Shown here piece by piece: positions 34,275 through 47,629 of a stretch of 64,000 nt of DNA. This DNA comes from Terana coerulea (Eukaryota > Basidiomycota > Agaricomycetes > Polyporales > Phanerochaetaceae). Location of the stretch: the NCBI GenBank assembly GCA_024811115.1, contig JAKOGH010000198.1, positions 62,001 to 126,000 of the forward strand, written 5' to 3'. Made by a program: the position numbers and the translations under genes. The notes below the pieces were generated by a model that searched no databases, had not been told where the DNA came from, and saw nothing but the letters and a program-made list of their open reading frames with translations. Position 1 is the stretch's first letter. The number at the start of each line of letters is the position of its first letter.

Positions 34275-37200
34275 ATGAGCTGGTCTGCACATGTCGTGTC
34301 CCAAGCCTCTTCGGATACGGACCCTACAGTGCTCATAACATTCGACTCCGCGAAATACGTATTCAATGCAGGAGAGAGTACTGGAAGGGCATGGCTGCAA
34401 GGTCCGCAGGGTTGGAAGAAGTCAAAAGCCTTGTTCTTAACTTCAGTCGAAAGGCAGCGTGGTAGTGGTGTGCCAGGTACGTGATATTGCTCGCTTTGCG
34501 CTGGACTTATTCCCATCTATCGCATAGGTCTCCTCATGTTCTTTGCGGATTCCGGTATTTCGAAGTTGGACATAATTGGTCCGAAGGGCTTGCTACACTT
34601 CCTGGCTCAAATGCGTTCTTATGTTTACCGGTCGGTAGTGTTTAAAATCCAAAGTTTCTCAGCTCATTATCGTGAGCTCGTAGTGACAATATGTATGTCA
34701 ATCCCATTGAGGTTGATGCGCCCTTCAGTGCAGCAGAGCCTGACCCCGTCTACAAGGACGAAAACCTCACACTGTATGGCATTCCACTCAGTTGTGACGC
34801 ATCTGCTCTCAGCGATGAAGGACAAATGAACGCGGAAACGGAGCCGATACTGGTCGAGGGTGGCAAACGCAAGCGCTCTCTGTCCCCTGCGTCGTCTTCA
34901 AAGCGTGGACCCGCGAGCGGTGGTAGCAACCTACCCCTGGCATCCCGTGCGCACCGACATGATTTCGATCCTGAGCGACTGCAGGGTGAAGATGCTCAAG
35001 AATGGCGGAAACTGTGTATTCAGGGCATGTTCAGTCCTACCGACCCTACCGAGACCAACGGGAAGAAGAAAGGCAAAGGAAAGGAAAACAGCGGCCAAGC
35101 CCCTGTGCAGAGCCTCTCAAACCCCTCGTCGGCACCTGACACGGACGCCAGGCCAACCTCCTGGAGACCCTACATACCCCACAAGGACAACCGCCTTCCG
35201 AGATTCACTTATAACCCAAGACGGTCCAGGGACACTCTTTCCTACGTATGTGTGGGTCCGCGCGTCCGAGGAAAGTTTGACCTTGCGAAGGCCAACGCTC
35301 TGGGAGTGCCGAGAGGTCCCGAACGCGGACGACTCACAAAGGGCGAAACCATCACGTTCAAAGTGAAAGATACCGATGGTAACATGATCGAGCGAACGGT
35401 ACGGCCAGAAGAGTGTATGGGTCCGTCAGAGGCTTCAAAGGTATTGGCAAGTCTAAGTGTATGCTTTATCATGTCTCATTATTACCATAGGTTGTCATGA
35501 TCCTCGATGTTCCAACGCCAGATCATATACCAAGCCTTCTCCAGGCATTTGCACAGTCGCCATTTTATAAATGTTTCCTTGGCATGGATCACGTTGCCGA
35601 CTATGTAGTCAGTTCAATTTTTCATCTGTGTGGTGAAGGGGTCCTCGAAGATGAAGGGTATAAGTCATTCATGGCTGGCTTCGCTCCAGATGTCAACGTG
35701 AGTCAAATTATATTCAGATGTGCAAGCATGATGGACTTAATGATTGGACAGCACATTGTGTCATCTCGTAAACACGCTCCCGATCCTGTGACATTCACTA
35801 GTGCCGCCTTCAACCAGATGCGCCTGAACCAGCTGGACGCGGACATGTTTCCCCCACCTAAATTCAACCTGGACGTCGCGAAGAAGGTTTCGGGTACGCA
35901 TACCCTATCTGAGTAATTGCTTTCGTGCTGAGGGCTGCTTTAGATATACCTGGCCTTCCCAATAATGTTATACCTATGGAATCGAACCTTATGATAGATG
36001 TACGCCCGCCACGTCCGCCTACTCAAGATCCACTCGCTGCCGGTCGCGATCCATTTCACCCAGAGCTCGCGAATGCTCAACCGTTCTCCCTCATGGGGCC
36101 AACTCTTACTCTGTTCGAACAGAAGAGGGAGAAGGCCGCTGCGATACTGGCAGCTCGGGAGCCGCGCCCAGGCGACGATGTTGCCATCGTTGCTCTGGGA
36201 ACAGGGAGCGCTGTCCCTAGCAAATACCGTAATGGTTAGTCGCACTCCTGTTACGCAAAAATTGTTTCCTCATCGACTATTTTTCTAGTGTCGAGTACAC
36301 TGATCCAGATTCCCGGACGGGGGAATGTCCTTCTGGACGCTGGTGAGGGCACATGGGGACAGCTAGTTCGGTTATATGGCGACGACCCTGCCTGCTCAGG
36401 CGGTGTCTGGCAGGTGTTGCGAGACTTGAAGTGCATGTTCCTGAGCCATATTCACGGTGATCACCATATGGGCGCCGCAAAGATACTCGCTATGCGCCAA
36501 AAGGTCGGTCATATTGTTCCGGCCTCCAGTAGAAAGTCGCTGACTATGTTAATAGCTCAATCCACCGCCAACAGAACCGCTTTACGTGGTCGGAGTCCGT
36601 GCAATTATTCTCTATCTTAAGGAGCTCTCCGAGTTAGATGATCTGGGCCTAGAACGAGCAGACGGGAACGGTGTGGTCACCATCTTGTCGGATGCCATCA
36701 ACTGGCGAGGAAATCCGGGTTATCCCAGGAGGTCATTCATCTATCCGTGGATGGACGTCGCCGCGTAAGCTCCAACTCAGTACGCCCATGATGAAGCTAA
36801 GCCGTCGCTTTAGCAACCAAGCCGCCAACGCAGCCATGTGCAGCTCACTTGGGCTGAAAAGCTTCACCACCGTGGATGTCATCCATCGCACAAGATGCTA
36901 TGGCTCGGTTTTGAGGCATTCCGACGGGTGGGGCATCGCGTATGTACAGTTCTCGAGGCTGATATTCACGTCTGCTTCTAACATGCTTATGCAGCTTTTC
37001 GGCCGACACGATGCCCAGCGAGAATTTAGTGGAAGCCGGAAAAGGCGTGTCTTTGCTGATCCATGAAGCTACGATGGGTGATGACGAAGCCGACCTGGCG
37101 AAGGCCAAGGCCCATAGCACCTTCGGACAAGCGGTCGACGTTGGCAGCAGGCAAGTCATGCTGTCGCCTATGCACACCCCTCGTTATTGACCGCAATCTC

Positions 37201-37484
37201 TTAGGATGGGAGCAGAGAACATCTTGCTCACTCACTTCTCCGCGCGCTATCCCAAAATGCCACCGGAGGCGGCGCAGGAGATACACAGCGGCGTCCCTTC
37301 GCCCAGCCGCACGCTCGCGCTCGCCTTCGACCACACACGCGTGCGCATCGGCGAGATGCAAAAGCTGGGAGCGTATCTGGCTGCCATCGAGCGCAATTTC
37401 CACGAGATTGCGGAGGATGACGTCGACGATGAACTCGTTGGCTTGCTGATGCGTTCCGCCGCTCAGGGCATTAGCAGTCCTTAA
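34275..37484 (+). CDS. TRZ1: tRNase Z, long form (tRNA 3' processing endonuclease)
   Basis: About 895 aa. Exons: 34275-34476, 34528-34630, 34684-35440, 35491-35697, 35752-35893, 35944-36234, 36289-36503, 36556-36764, 36814-36939, 36995-37150, 37205-37484; the sum is a multiple of three with no break. The N-terminal half is the degenerate beta-lactamase domain (FADSGISKLDIIGPKG). The C-terminal half has the GTGSAVPSKYRN entry, LLDAGEGTWGQL, the metal-binding HIHGDHH motif, LGLKSFTTVDVIHRTRCYG, FSADTMPSENLVEAGKG, IHEATMGDD and LTHFSARYPKMP. It removes 3' trailers from tRNA precursors in nucleus and mitochondria. The intron after 37150 uses a GC donor (AG|GCAAGT). Confidence 0.93.
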
Positions 37485-37665
37485 ACACACTAAGAGCGTA
37501 CGACCTGTTGACAGCCACCTGCGACAATATCAGCTGAGAGCTCACCACCGCTCACTTCATCATCACGATTAGGAACGAGCAAATATGAGACAAACATGAG
37601 TAGCATTTCGGAGCTCTTTACAATTGTTACAGTGTTCTTGATTTGAGTTTAGCTGAGCCCCCTCC

Positions 37666-40600
37666 TTACGAAGCAACAACCCTGATGATGTTTACGCTGA
37701 ACGGGGCAGCAGTGAAGCTAATGGTCTTCGCCGTGGAGATTGTGCTTGTGGTGGGGACGATCAGGTTCGGTTGCGTTGGAGTGTTGCTGGCGGTCTCCGG
37801 GCCCGTCAAGGTCTGCACCGTTCCTGTCTTCGCCACGTTGTTGAAGGGCAGCACGAAGCTGAGAGGCGCGCTTGAGCCGGCCGTGTTCGAAATCTGGTAG
37901 CAGCCCAACTTCAGCAAAAAAACAAAATCATACACTGATCAGGTATCGCACCTTGATGATCACTTCATTTGTCGAAGTCTTGCGGGAGACACTCCAGAAG
38001 AGGGTGCCAGTCGCGCTGGGCAAAGTGCTTGGCAAATACTCGTCGCCCTGGTTCGTCGCGAAGAGCTGTGATGAATTCGGTAAGCCGATGTGACGGTGTT
38101 GACCTACGCAGAAACCAACGACTTGCCTTCTGGGCGTAGAAGCTCGTCGACTTGATGACAGAGCCGGCACTGGTCACAGAGAGCATCAGTACCGCCGATG
38201 CAGTAACCTATGAAAGGACTCACTCGAAACTGATCAAATCGGGGTCTACGCAAGGTCAGCACGCATCAATGTATCGACTGATCATATATACATACCCACT
38301 GAGTACTGTTGATGTGCTAAGAAGAATATGAGAAGGATATTCAAGATTTCAGTTCGCCGCACATACCTGGAGAAGAGGTGCATAGGAGGCAGCGAAGACG
38401 ATGTCGCTGTTTCTTTCCAAACCGGTCATGAACGCCGCCTCACCAGTGGCCCCTGTAGAAAGTCGTCAATAGTGGATAAAAGCTGATTAAAGAAAGACGC
38501 ACCTTGAATTGTCGGGAACAGCATTCTACCATCAGCAGGAGTGCCGAAGAGATCGTTAGCGTTGGTAGAGATTGCAGCATACTCTCCCTGCATACGTCCA
38601 GATGTTTCAACGAGAAGACGAAGGGCATCATAACTCTCCACGCACCTCAAAGTACTTGGTTCCGTTGCGCTGTAAAACTTAGGTCAAAGTCTGTTGTATA
38701 GGCGTGTCTCCATCATAAGGCGTACCTTGAAACCATCGTAATAGAACGAATTTTGGGCAAACCATCCTGATATGGGAGTTACAACCAGCAGATTACCAAT
38801 TTTTGGGAGGAGAACGTACCTGGGGTTTGATATACATGGACGTCGTACGCTTGGGGATTAGGTGTCAAAATAGGGTCGAAGGTGTCGCTAGTTGCGATGA
38901 AGGCTTCGGTTGATTGAGCGAGCGAACTCTACGGGTGTTTTGATGGACTTACTCAGCTGCGGGAAAGCCTTCGTCAGGTTCCCGACGAAATCGCGCCACC
39001 GGTAAGGGTATCTGTTAATGGCATCAGGAGTGAGTCTCAAAGATCCCGCGTAACCCTACGTACGTGCCAGCGGCGAAAAAGTCCTGCGAAGGACCATCCA
39101 TGAACGTCCCATCTTCAGATATAGATTATAGCACTTACTTCGTTGCCGATCTCGACATACTTCAACGCGAACGGTTGTGGGTGGCCTAAGGAGATACGTA
39201 AGGCACCTAGAGCATATGAATGTCAGCGCAACTCGAACACTATATGCAAGCAGTTTATGGTACCTGGCGCGGTCGATTGGTCGCCGATTACGAAGTTGAT
39301 CTTGAGAACCAACGCCGTTAGCTTGTTGAGACTGTTACTCAAGGGAAACGTACCTGGTCAATCGCCTGTTGAATGTAGGGTGCAAGTTGGTTCTCAGCAA
39401 GGTTTGTGCCGCCCAGAGCATATCCTGTCATATGGTAAATACTCGGTGCACGAAGCCCTCAAAGCATGTAGACTCGTACCAGACCAGACGGCCATTATTG
39501 GCTCCATTCCGGCGTCTTCGAAGAACTGAAGGTACTCCAGGAGCCCAAGGCCACTATCGGACATCCCGTAAGTTCCAGAGAAAAGTGTACCGCTGCTAGT
39601 ACGTACTCTGTGTTGACGTAGCCCCAGTCACCGACACGACCTGGTCGGCTGAGGAGAGATCCCACAGTAGCATTCCATTGCCAGCGAGTGGCGACGGTTT
39701 GACCCTAAGTAGCGTATTGAACATACCCATAAAAAGGGAAGATATGCAAATGATTACCTCCTACAGAGACCAGACATGGCAGCATTAGCGAATTGTCGCT
39801 GGCAACTGGTCGTTCACACATACCACATTGTTGCCTCCGGGGAAGCGGAAGAACTTCGGACCCATCTCTACCAAGGTCTGGGCAGCCAGGTCAGGTACGG
39901 AACGACGGATGAAGAGAAGAATACATACTTCTGCGATGTCCAGCCTCATACCGTTCGGGCGGTTCTTGAATGTAGGCGGGAACAGAGAAAACATCGCGAA
40001 GTTGATCGTAGCAGCAGCAGTACCACTCGTGGGCTGCACCAAGACTGTGAAGGTGTTGTTGAGGTTCGACGGGTTGATTGTCGGCTTCAGTTGCACCTGG
40101 AGCTGCTTCCAGGTGGTGTCAGATCCGTGGATGGTGGTCACACTGGACGCCAAAGTCTGCCCAGAGGACGACTGGAGGGCCATTGTCAAGCTAAAGGTCC
40201 CGGAAGAAGAGGTCGGGAAACGATAGAAGAGGGAGGCGGTGTAAGTCCAGGACGTGTTGACCTTGATACCTGTTGACATGTTCATGAAGCGCACCCATTT
40301 CAGGATACATCGCAGAGACGCACCCCAAAAGCCCGAATTCTTGAAACCAGACGCTGCCGAGCCGGACGGCGAAGTGAACTGCAACGAATTAGGCAGAGCA
40401 TTCGACACCGGCTTTGAGTCCGCAACCACTGCGATTTTTGCACCTCCAACTGCACTCCAAGAGCTGAGAGCAGCGGCGGTCCCTGTTGCATGTTAAACGC
40501 AGCTCAACGCGACGAACCATGCAAAATGCTCACCAGGTGTGACTTGTTGGAATGCTCGGTTTTGAAGCACTATACAATGGTAAGAGAAATATCCGAGTAC

Positions 40601-40968
40601 GGGTTGCTTGAACACGTACATTCACCATACAATCCTCCATCGCCGCTCTGCATATGGTTGACATGAGGCCTTCAGAATAGAATGAAGTGAAACAAATTCG
40701 TACGTGCTATATAAAACATTTGTTCAAAACCGTATCTCAACCAACTGGAACGACAGTGCTTACGTTGATATCTTCGAACATTTGACCGACTAATGGACGC
40801 CATTCTAGTGAGTTGAAACCAACAAGCAATAACAAGAAACGTACAGAGGGTTGTTGGAATTGCATGGCTGGCGGTAGCACTGACGGAAACAGTCGTCGCA
40901 GCCGAACATATGTCCACGCCTCCAAGCGCGAGCGCGCCGAGGGTCGCCCAATATCTCAAGGAAAACAT
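37666..40968 (-). CDS. GH51 alpha-L-arabinofuranosidase, secreted
   Basis: Releases arabinose side chains from arabinoxylan and arabinan. Many small exons, the first 40845-40968 and the second 40764-40789. A signal peptide (MFSLRYWATLGALALGGVDI) precedes GQMFEDIN, SGDGGLYGE and LLQNRAFQQVTP, the GH51 signature. Next come a carbohydrate-binding-like segment (ASLFYRFPTSSSG), KFFRFPGGNN, then TRWQWNATVGSLLSRPGRVG and AGMEPIMAVWSGYALGG. The acid/base Glu is in KYVEIGNE (about 39139-39175) and the nucleophile Glu in GEYAAISTNAND. The C-terminal beta domain ends SVNIIRVVAS. Between FPGGNNV and GQTVATRW I need a 3-base exon (GAG, 39758-39760) to restore the family motif NN[LV]EGQT. No frame break seen. 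Confidence 0.9.
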
Positions 40969-41436
40969 CGTCGAGAATGCGTTGAGTACTTACCTACTCC
41001 GCTCTCATATATATAGGTCACCTCGAACTCAATCGTCATCGAACGCATGGGCTACAATTTGCAGCGGCTCTTCCATATTGCATACACTCAGTACAGCCAA
41101 GTATCCCTAGCCTTGTGGTGCAGATCATGTAGGTGAACCGGAAATGCCGCCGGCCCGCGCAGAAGAAGAGTAGGCATACGAAGTGCGGGGCCGCTCCATT
41201 CTAGTAGGCGCGTGGCACAAGGAATCAGCTATGGCGTCGTGACGGACGGAGAAGAGAGAAATAGTCCTACAAAGGTTGAAAAACTGCGCCCATCTCTGGT
41301 AGTAGTCACCTGCACTCCGACGCGTCGCACCCATCAGGCCTTCCAGTCCGATGATTTCCCTACGAAGCGTGTTATTCCCCCGCGAAGTCCAGGAGGAAGT
41401 ATGTTGTGCAGGCGCCTCAAAGTTGCGCACAGGGAC
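40969..41436. other. Promoter of GH51 and 3' end of WAPL
   Basis: About 0.47 kb. A TATATATAT stretch at 41007-41015 (minus strand) lies just upstream of the GH51 start. A 101-codon minus-strand frame at 41125-41430 is unlike WAPL C-termini and is not annotated. Confidence 0.5.
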
Positions 41437-44400
41437 TCAGTCATCTGTGCATCGCCGCAAGTCTTCCAGGAAAGCGATGACGTCCTTTGCCACGGTCTCG
41501 CCTTTGGTATCCCGAAGTGCCCCGCCGATGTTGTGATCAGCCTGCACATGGCCTGTCTCGTCTTCGTCGTCCTCGTGATCAAAGCCCTGACTCTGGCTCT
41601 CGGCGACCTTCTTGGTGAAACCGACGTAGAACAGCGTGAAGTCTTTGGCATTTTCTATCAATCCCGCCAGCTTGTCTTTCACGGAAGCGCCAGGAAGGAG
41701 CCGCGAGTAATAAGCGCTGATTTCGCTTGTTGTTGCGTAGAAGAAGCCCAAATACGATGGCCATGTGCCCGCGAACAACAGAGTCGAGCTCATTCGAGGA
41801 CTGACACTGTTGAACGTAAATCATAGCGAGGCACGTGATTGCGTCGACACTCGAGGTGCACTTGCAAGCGGCAATGCATGTCCGCTTTCCTGCGCACCGC
41901 GGACTGAGTACTGCGGCCTGGGTTTAACCATGTCTAAATACGAGAGGAGTGTAGGCATAGCGTACCGGTGTTCGCTAAGGTATCTTTGGCCCCCTCCGTT
42001 ATTTGCACCAAGTTGGTGAGGAAACCAAGGGCAAGGCACAGAAGATCCAGGAGTTCAGCCCCCTTGTCCTCAACCTCATCCTGTTTGCTCTTGCTTTGAT
42101 CCACTCCAAGGCGTCGCCGGTGGGACATTGCAATAAGGCGTAGAACAGTGGGTATAGTCAAAGGGTCATTCAATACGCCCAGGCACCAGTCCCGATCATC
42201 GTGAGTGAGGTTGATTATCACCCGTAGCGTGGATTCTAGACATCTCTGCGCTGAACAGTAAGATATCAGTATTCTTGATATAATATACAAAAAGCAAACC
42301 GAACCTGTTCCTCTCTGCTCGTCGTTCTCAGCTTCACGGGAAAGTACATCCGCAGCGACACAGAGAGCTATTAGAGATTTGTCCAGGCCCTTTCTCAGTT
42401 CAGCGTCGACTAGGGTGGCATCCGTTTGTTCCAGCTCGTCTTCTTCCCTCCAGCGTCCCAGTAGATACGAATCCAGGAGACGAAGGCAATTGTCGACGTG
42501 TGATAGCGAGACGGTATCCGTATGTGATATGGCATCGAGGGCTGGAAGAAGCGGAAGTCCAGATGTATAGCCTTTGACCCGGTGGGGCAATGGATTTAGT
42601 TCGGCTGAGATAGACGGTATTAATGCTGCAAGATGCGAAATCTTGTTTAACGCTGCCGGTAATAAAGAAAGTGTGCGTGAAATTAACAGCCGGTTTGACA
42701 GCTGTGGACTAGGTTAGAGCGTGGTCAAATAGCCTCATGATCTGCTTACAATCTCATCCTCTGAAAATAGGCCGGATTTCTTCCTAACCATCCTTTGGAG
42801 CGCTGCGAGCTATAGGTGGATCAGCGCCTACCGATCGCTCACTAGGGGAAAACGCACTATGGGTTTCTCGGTACGACCGATGCCAGCCTTTTTAGGCCCA
42901 CGTCGTTTAGTTCGCAAGATATAAGCCAAAGCGGGTCATTCTCGCGATGAAGATCGTCAAGCATGCCATACAGCGTCTCCACAAAATCTGACTTCTCCGT
43001 TAAGTCGGAAACGTCGACCGAGTCTCGCGCAACAAGAGCCGCAAAAAACGCTAGGATGCTGTCAAGGACCTATTATATGCTTGTTTATTTTGTATTCCCG
43101 TAGCATACAAATACAGTATACGAAAGTATTCACCTTGTCGCCACCGCCCGCACCAGCAACACGGAGCACATCCCACGCTCGTTCGAGGAAATCGGCCGTC
43201 TTGGCTCTACGGGCGAAATCTTCGTCACAAAGTTTCGTGACAATCTCCATGGCGCTAGGGAATCTTGTATGAGGCGGTTGATGTAGAAACGAGAGAGAAG
43301 AGCGCGTACCTGCCTCGTCGCACTCCTAGTGCGCACGAAGGCTCTAAGCCCTCAAACAAATACCCCATCTCGTCCAAGAAACGTCGCGTCTCGCCCTTGC
43401 TCCTCAACTCGCTGATGCTCTTCAAGTCGTTCATCATGCCAGGAGGTAACGGTGCAGCGGTCGTGTCTTGTCTGCCCTTCCCATTCTTGCCAGGAGAGGC
43501 CGGAAGCGGATAGGGGTCGTCCTCAGAGTTGTCTACGCCCCAGCGCATGCGAAGATCTGTGTATGATTCGTGAACGGTCGCCAGCTCGTCCTCTTGACTG
43601 CCGCTCTGAGAAGCATGTCGTCGGCGTTCTGCGACGCGCCTGGGATGAAGTCTTGGCTGCCAGTTGGGGCACCAGGATTGGGAAGCGTAACCAGGAAAGA
43701 CCGTGATTTGCCAGCATACGTTTTTGATACTTTTGATGTAGCCAGGGAGGGCCGCACCGGGGAAGACGACAAGTTCTCTTGCGATTTACTTGGGCTGAGC
43801 TGCCGGCTATTTGATGACGAATCGCCGGTAAGGTCTATAATCGACTCTGTCCTCGTGAAGCCTAGTTTACGTGGAGAGTGGGCGCCGGAGCCCGTGGCGT
43901 AGCTCACATCCTCCGAGCCTACGTGGGACGACGTTCCTGCGCCTGCTATGGATGAATCCGTCTGACTTCGCCGCAACATGCGCTTAGCAACACCGCTTGA
44001 CTTTGAAGATGATAATGGGGGTCTCTTCAGGGTTACGGACGCGTCGAAAAGGGCGGCAAAGGGCTCGTCTTCCTTGCTAGGGCTGGGTGCAGCAGAAGCA
44101 GCCTCGGTATAGCCGCCAGTTCTTGCGAGAGAACGGCGCGCCTGAAAAGCTTGCTTCGACGGAGTTGGTCTATGAGATGTTTGGATTCGAGTTGTCGTTC
44201 CTGAGTTGTCTCTAGAAGCTGATATATGTGAGTACATCGACGCGTACATGTAGCAACCCTAACATCCGTATCTATGCAGCATTTAGGCAATATAACTCAC
44301 AGCTGGTACCGGCGGTAGATATGGACACTGAGGTCGAGTTGCTAATCTCCCTTTCGAGGGAAACAGCACCAACGTCCGCGACAACCTCGGCTTGCACTCT

Positions 44401-44502
44401 TCGCCTTTTCCGCGGTGGTGACGGTTCCGGACTGCGTTCAGGTGAGACGACCGCCGACGAGGACATGCGCCGTCGTCCTTTCCGGCTGTAAGTCCTTTGC
44501 AT
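41437..44502 (-). CDS. WAPL: WAPL cohesin-release factor
   Basis: Wings-apart-like protein (Rad61/Wpl1 family) that opens cohesin rings on chromatin. The start at 44502 (MQRTYSRKGRRR) is followed by a disordered Ser-rich N-terminus and then the WAPL domain: YTDLRMRWGVDNSEDDPYP, DLKSISELRSKGETRRFLDE, MGYLFEGLEP, EIVTKLCDEDFARRAKTADF, LERAWDVLRVAGAG, DPLWLISCELNDVGLK, then RVIINLTHDDRDWC and LCLALGFLTNLVQ. The end contains GHMAIVFGLLLRNNKRNQ and KDFTLFYVGF. Apparent one-base shifts lie near 43609, in the T run 42889-42893 and near 41700. Divergent from BIR1 across 274 bases. Confidence 0.87.
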
Positions 44503-44776
44503 GGCGTCGTTGTGAAAGAGATGATGACACGGTGTTGTTGTAGGATATGGCTCGTGCAGGTAATGGTTGAGCAATGGCAGAGTGGTCTTGAACAGAGTTG
44601 CGGGGCGCCCATTGCGCGAAGGCCACCGTAGCGGACACCTTCCTAGTTTGGAGAAGGCGGGCAGTGCTGGGGTTAGGGGCACTAGCGGTACACTATCTGG
44701 CGCCTATTAATGCCTTGTCCTCCGCGTTCGTGTAACCTCCGTCAGGCTCGTCGCGTCCAGCACGCTCTCAAAACTC
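44503..44776. promoter_or_regulatory. Bidirectional promoter between WAPL and BIR1
   Basis: Only 274 bases separate the start codons of WAPL (-) and BIR1 (+). Both act on mitotic chromosomes, so a shared cell-cycle control is plausible. I see no clear TATA box. No specific site is claimed. Confidence 0.5.
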
Positions 44777-47629
44777 ATGGAATCGTGGCAAACACGCTTT
44801 GACTCCTTCAAGAAGGGTAAAAGAGTGAAGAAGGGATCGTCTACGACACTCCTCAAATGGCCCCATCCTCCGACATTCCTCGCAAACCCGGAGACGTTGG
44901 CGGAGGCGGGGTTCTACTTTAGTCCCAGTACAAGCAACCCAGATGGCGTTGCATGCTTTGCGTGTCGGAAAGAGATGTCTGACTGGGAGGAAGAGGACGA
45001 TCCGTTTGAAGAACACTTGCGCAGAGGAAAGACGTGTTATTGGGCGATTGCACGATGTGGTCTGAGGACGGACATGGATGAAGACGGAGAGTACGTGATT
45101 TGCGGCCACAGACTCCCTCCAGCTGACAGAATCTATCTCACAGATGGATATTTTCGGACTCTACACGCTTACCCGCTGGCAAAGCTATGGAGAAAGCTCG
45201 TTTAGACTCGTATACGTCGCACTGGCCGCATGATTCTGTGAGGGGGCACGGCGCGAGCTCCAAGAATGTGAGCATATAATCCGCAATTGTAACGAGTACT
45301 CAAACGATGTATATTTAGATGGCCAAAGCAGGGTTTACATACACACCCCAACACCCCGAAGACGATACAGCTACCTGCTTCTACTGTGGTACCAGTCTAA
45401 GCGGTTGGGACGCCGACGATAATCCGATGTACGAGGAGCAATCCCGTCGTGACATTCCCCTACTAATACGGATCGCACAGGGAGGAGCATCACAAGCGCG
45501 AAGTGAAAGCTGGTGCACCGTGTCCATTCTTTGTGTCTCAGAACACAGCCTCTAAAAACCGACTTGGCAAGTCCACCCCCCGCCCTCCAAGCAGAGCACA
45601 GACCAAGCCTTCGTCGAAAGTGTCCGCTGTGTCGAAGAAATCTCAGTTGCCGGACGAAGACGATGAAAATTCCTCACTATCTTCTGAGGATGAGTTTGCT
45701 GCACCATCCAAGTCAAAATCTCGCGCATCCACCAGGGCGTCGGCTGTACCGGCTAAATCTGCCACGTCTCGCAAGTCGACGCGCAGCGGAGGTACCAGCA
45801 GCAAAGCGTCTATCTCCAAAGGAACGACGGGTTCTGAGCTGGAGGATGATATGGAAGCGAGTGGAAGTGACGCAGGCAAGCGAGTGTCGAAGTCGAAGCG
45901 GAAGGGGCCTGCGAAGACGAAGGAGCGAATAGAGGTCATTCAAGAGGAGGAAGAGATGGTAGTAGAGGAGCTTCAGCCTCCCGCTCCTGCCAAACCCAAG
46001 CGTGGCCGACCTCCAGGGAAGAAGAACGCTCAGAAGGCGAAGAAGACACCGGTCGAGGAGCCGCCCGACGACGAAGATTCTGACACCCAGCCGGCGCGCC
46101 CAGCGAAGAAAGCCGCGCATTCTCGCTCCCGATCAAAGCCAGCTCTTCACGAAGAGTCTGACGTTCCTCAGCCTCCGGACTCCAAGGATTCTAGAGCCAA
46201 GTCTTCTACCAAGGGTAAGACCAAAGCTACGCCTGTCGACGAAGTCAGCGCACGACCCCAACCTGCTGCAGCGTCCTCGAAGAGCCAGCGCAAAGCTCAA
46301 CAAGCCGCAGAGCCCGATGACGAGGAGGACGAGGAGGAGGCGCAGCCTATACCGGAAGCAAAGCCGAAAGGCAAAGCTGCCAAGGCGAAGGCTACTCCGA
46401 AGCCCCCTGCATCGGAGTCCGAGGACGAGCTTATGTACGCTCCAGTTGAGGAAGAGCCTGTCCGCAAGGTCGGGCCACCCTTGGGTGTGCCGAGGAACAC
46501 CACCAAACCTCCTCGGGAGCCGACACCGCCTGTGCAAGACCAAGCGAAAACCAAGAACCGGAAGAGCTCGTCAACGTCAGACGATGCTGGGTACGCAACG
46601 GCTGAGAATATGATGGACGTCGACGTCGAAGATGTTCAGCCGCCGCCTTCGCAGACGTCTGGCAGGCAAGCGTCGTCGTCCAAGCCGCTGCTGTCCTCGT
46701 CTTCGTCGAAGGCCGCCCTGCAACACTCACGCAGCGAGTCGCCGGCGACTGTGGCCAAACCGCCGTCCAGGCAGGGAAGCGCGAAGCCGTTTGTCCGCGC
46801 GTCGTCTCGGCAGCCAGGCTCGTTGGCGCGTCCGCCGTCCCGGTTGGGTGCAGAGGTCGTAGACGTTAGCTCGTCGGATGAGGACGAAGACGACGCGCCA
46901 GGGAAGACGTCTTCCAAGTCCAGGAAGAAGACAGCCGCAGCCCGCACGGAGCCTTCACATACCCAGCAAGAACGTCCCGCTGACGGCGAGACGGAGGATG
47001 CGATGATGGTGGATGACGATAACATGCAACACGAGAATCCACCGGAGGCTGTCGTTCTGGCGGAGTCGTCTGGGAGACGAGTGCAGAAGAAGTCGTTGCA
47101 AGTGGAGGTGGTGGTTCCCTCGGGCTCAAGCAAACGCCCCACCAAGGCCGCGCTGGATGTTGAGATGCAGCGTCCCGAGAAGGCTTCGTTACGGCCCCCG
47201 TCATCCAAAGCCTCGGAGCCTGACACTCCAGTCGACGACCCGTCGTCGCGACGAAGTAGTCCCGCGACACCTCCACCGCGGACCCCATCGCTTCCTCCGA
47301 CCGACTCAGAAGCCCCTCAGCCGAAGTTCAAGCCTACTATCGCCGCGCCGCTCCCGTCCTTCGACGAGGAACTTGAACACGAGTCGGCTGCGACTGCACC
47401 TGCGGCGGATAACAGCGACCCCTTCGTACCGTTCACTCCCTTCTTATCCGCGGTCCCGCTGCCGAAGCTCGCTGCCCTCACTGAGGACGACTGCAACTTG
47501 ACTCTCGAACAGTACATTCGCCGCGAGATAGAACGGCAGTGCGAGCAGTTCAAGGCGGACGCCGAAGCAAGGATAGAGCTGTTCCAGGAGAAGGCTGCTG
47601 AAGCGAGAAGAATGATAGAGTCCGCGTAA
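44777..47629 (+). CDS. BIR1: BIR1 / survivin-like chromosomal passenger protein
   Basis: About 898 aa from exons 44777-45090, 45144-45267, 45319-45428 and 45481-47629; no frame break. Two BIR domains: the first with CFACRKEMSDWEEEDDPFEE, then HLRRGKTC (C-x2-C-x16-H-x6-C); the second with CFYCGTSLSGWDADDNP, then EEHHKREVKAGAPC. A very long, disordered, Ser/Lys/Pro/Glu-rich middle (about residues 200-830) is a likely target of mitotic kinases. The C-terminal helix LTLEQYIRREIERQCEQFKA, then RIELFQEKAAEARRMIESA, matches the part of fungal Bir1 that binds INCENP/Sli15 and borealin-like partners. Expected at centromeres and the spindle midzone. The distance between the last His and Cys of BIR2 is longer than usual. 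Confidence 0.92.
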
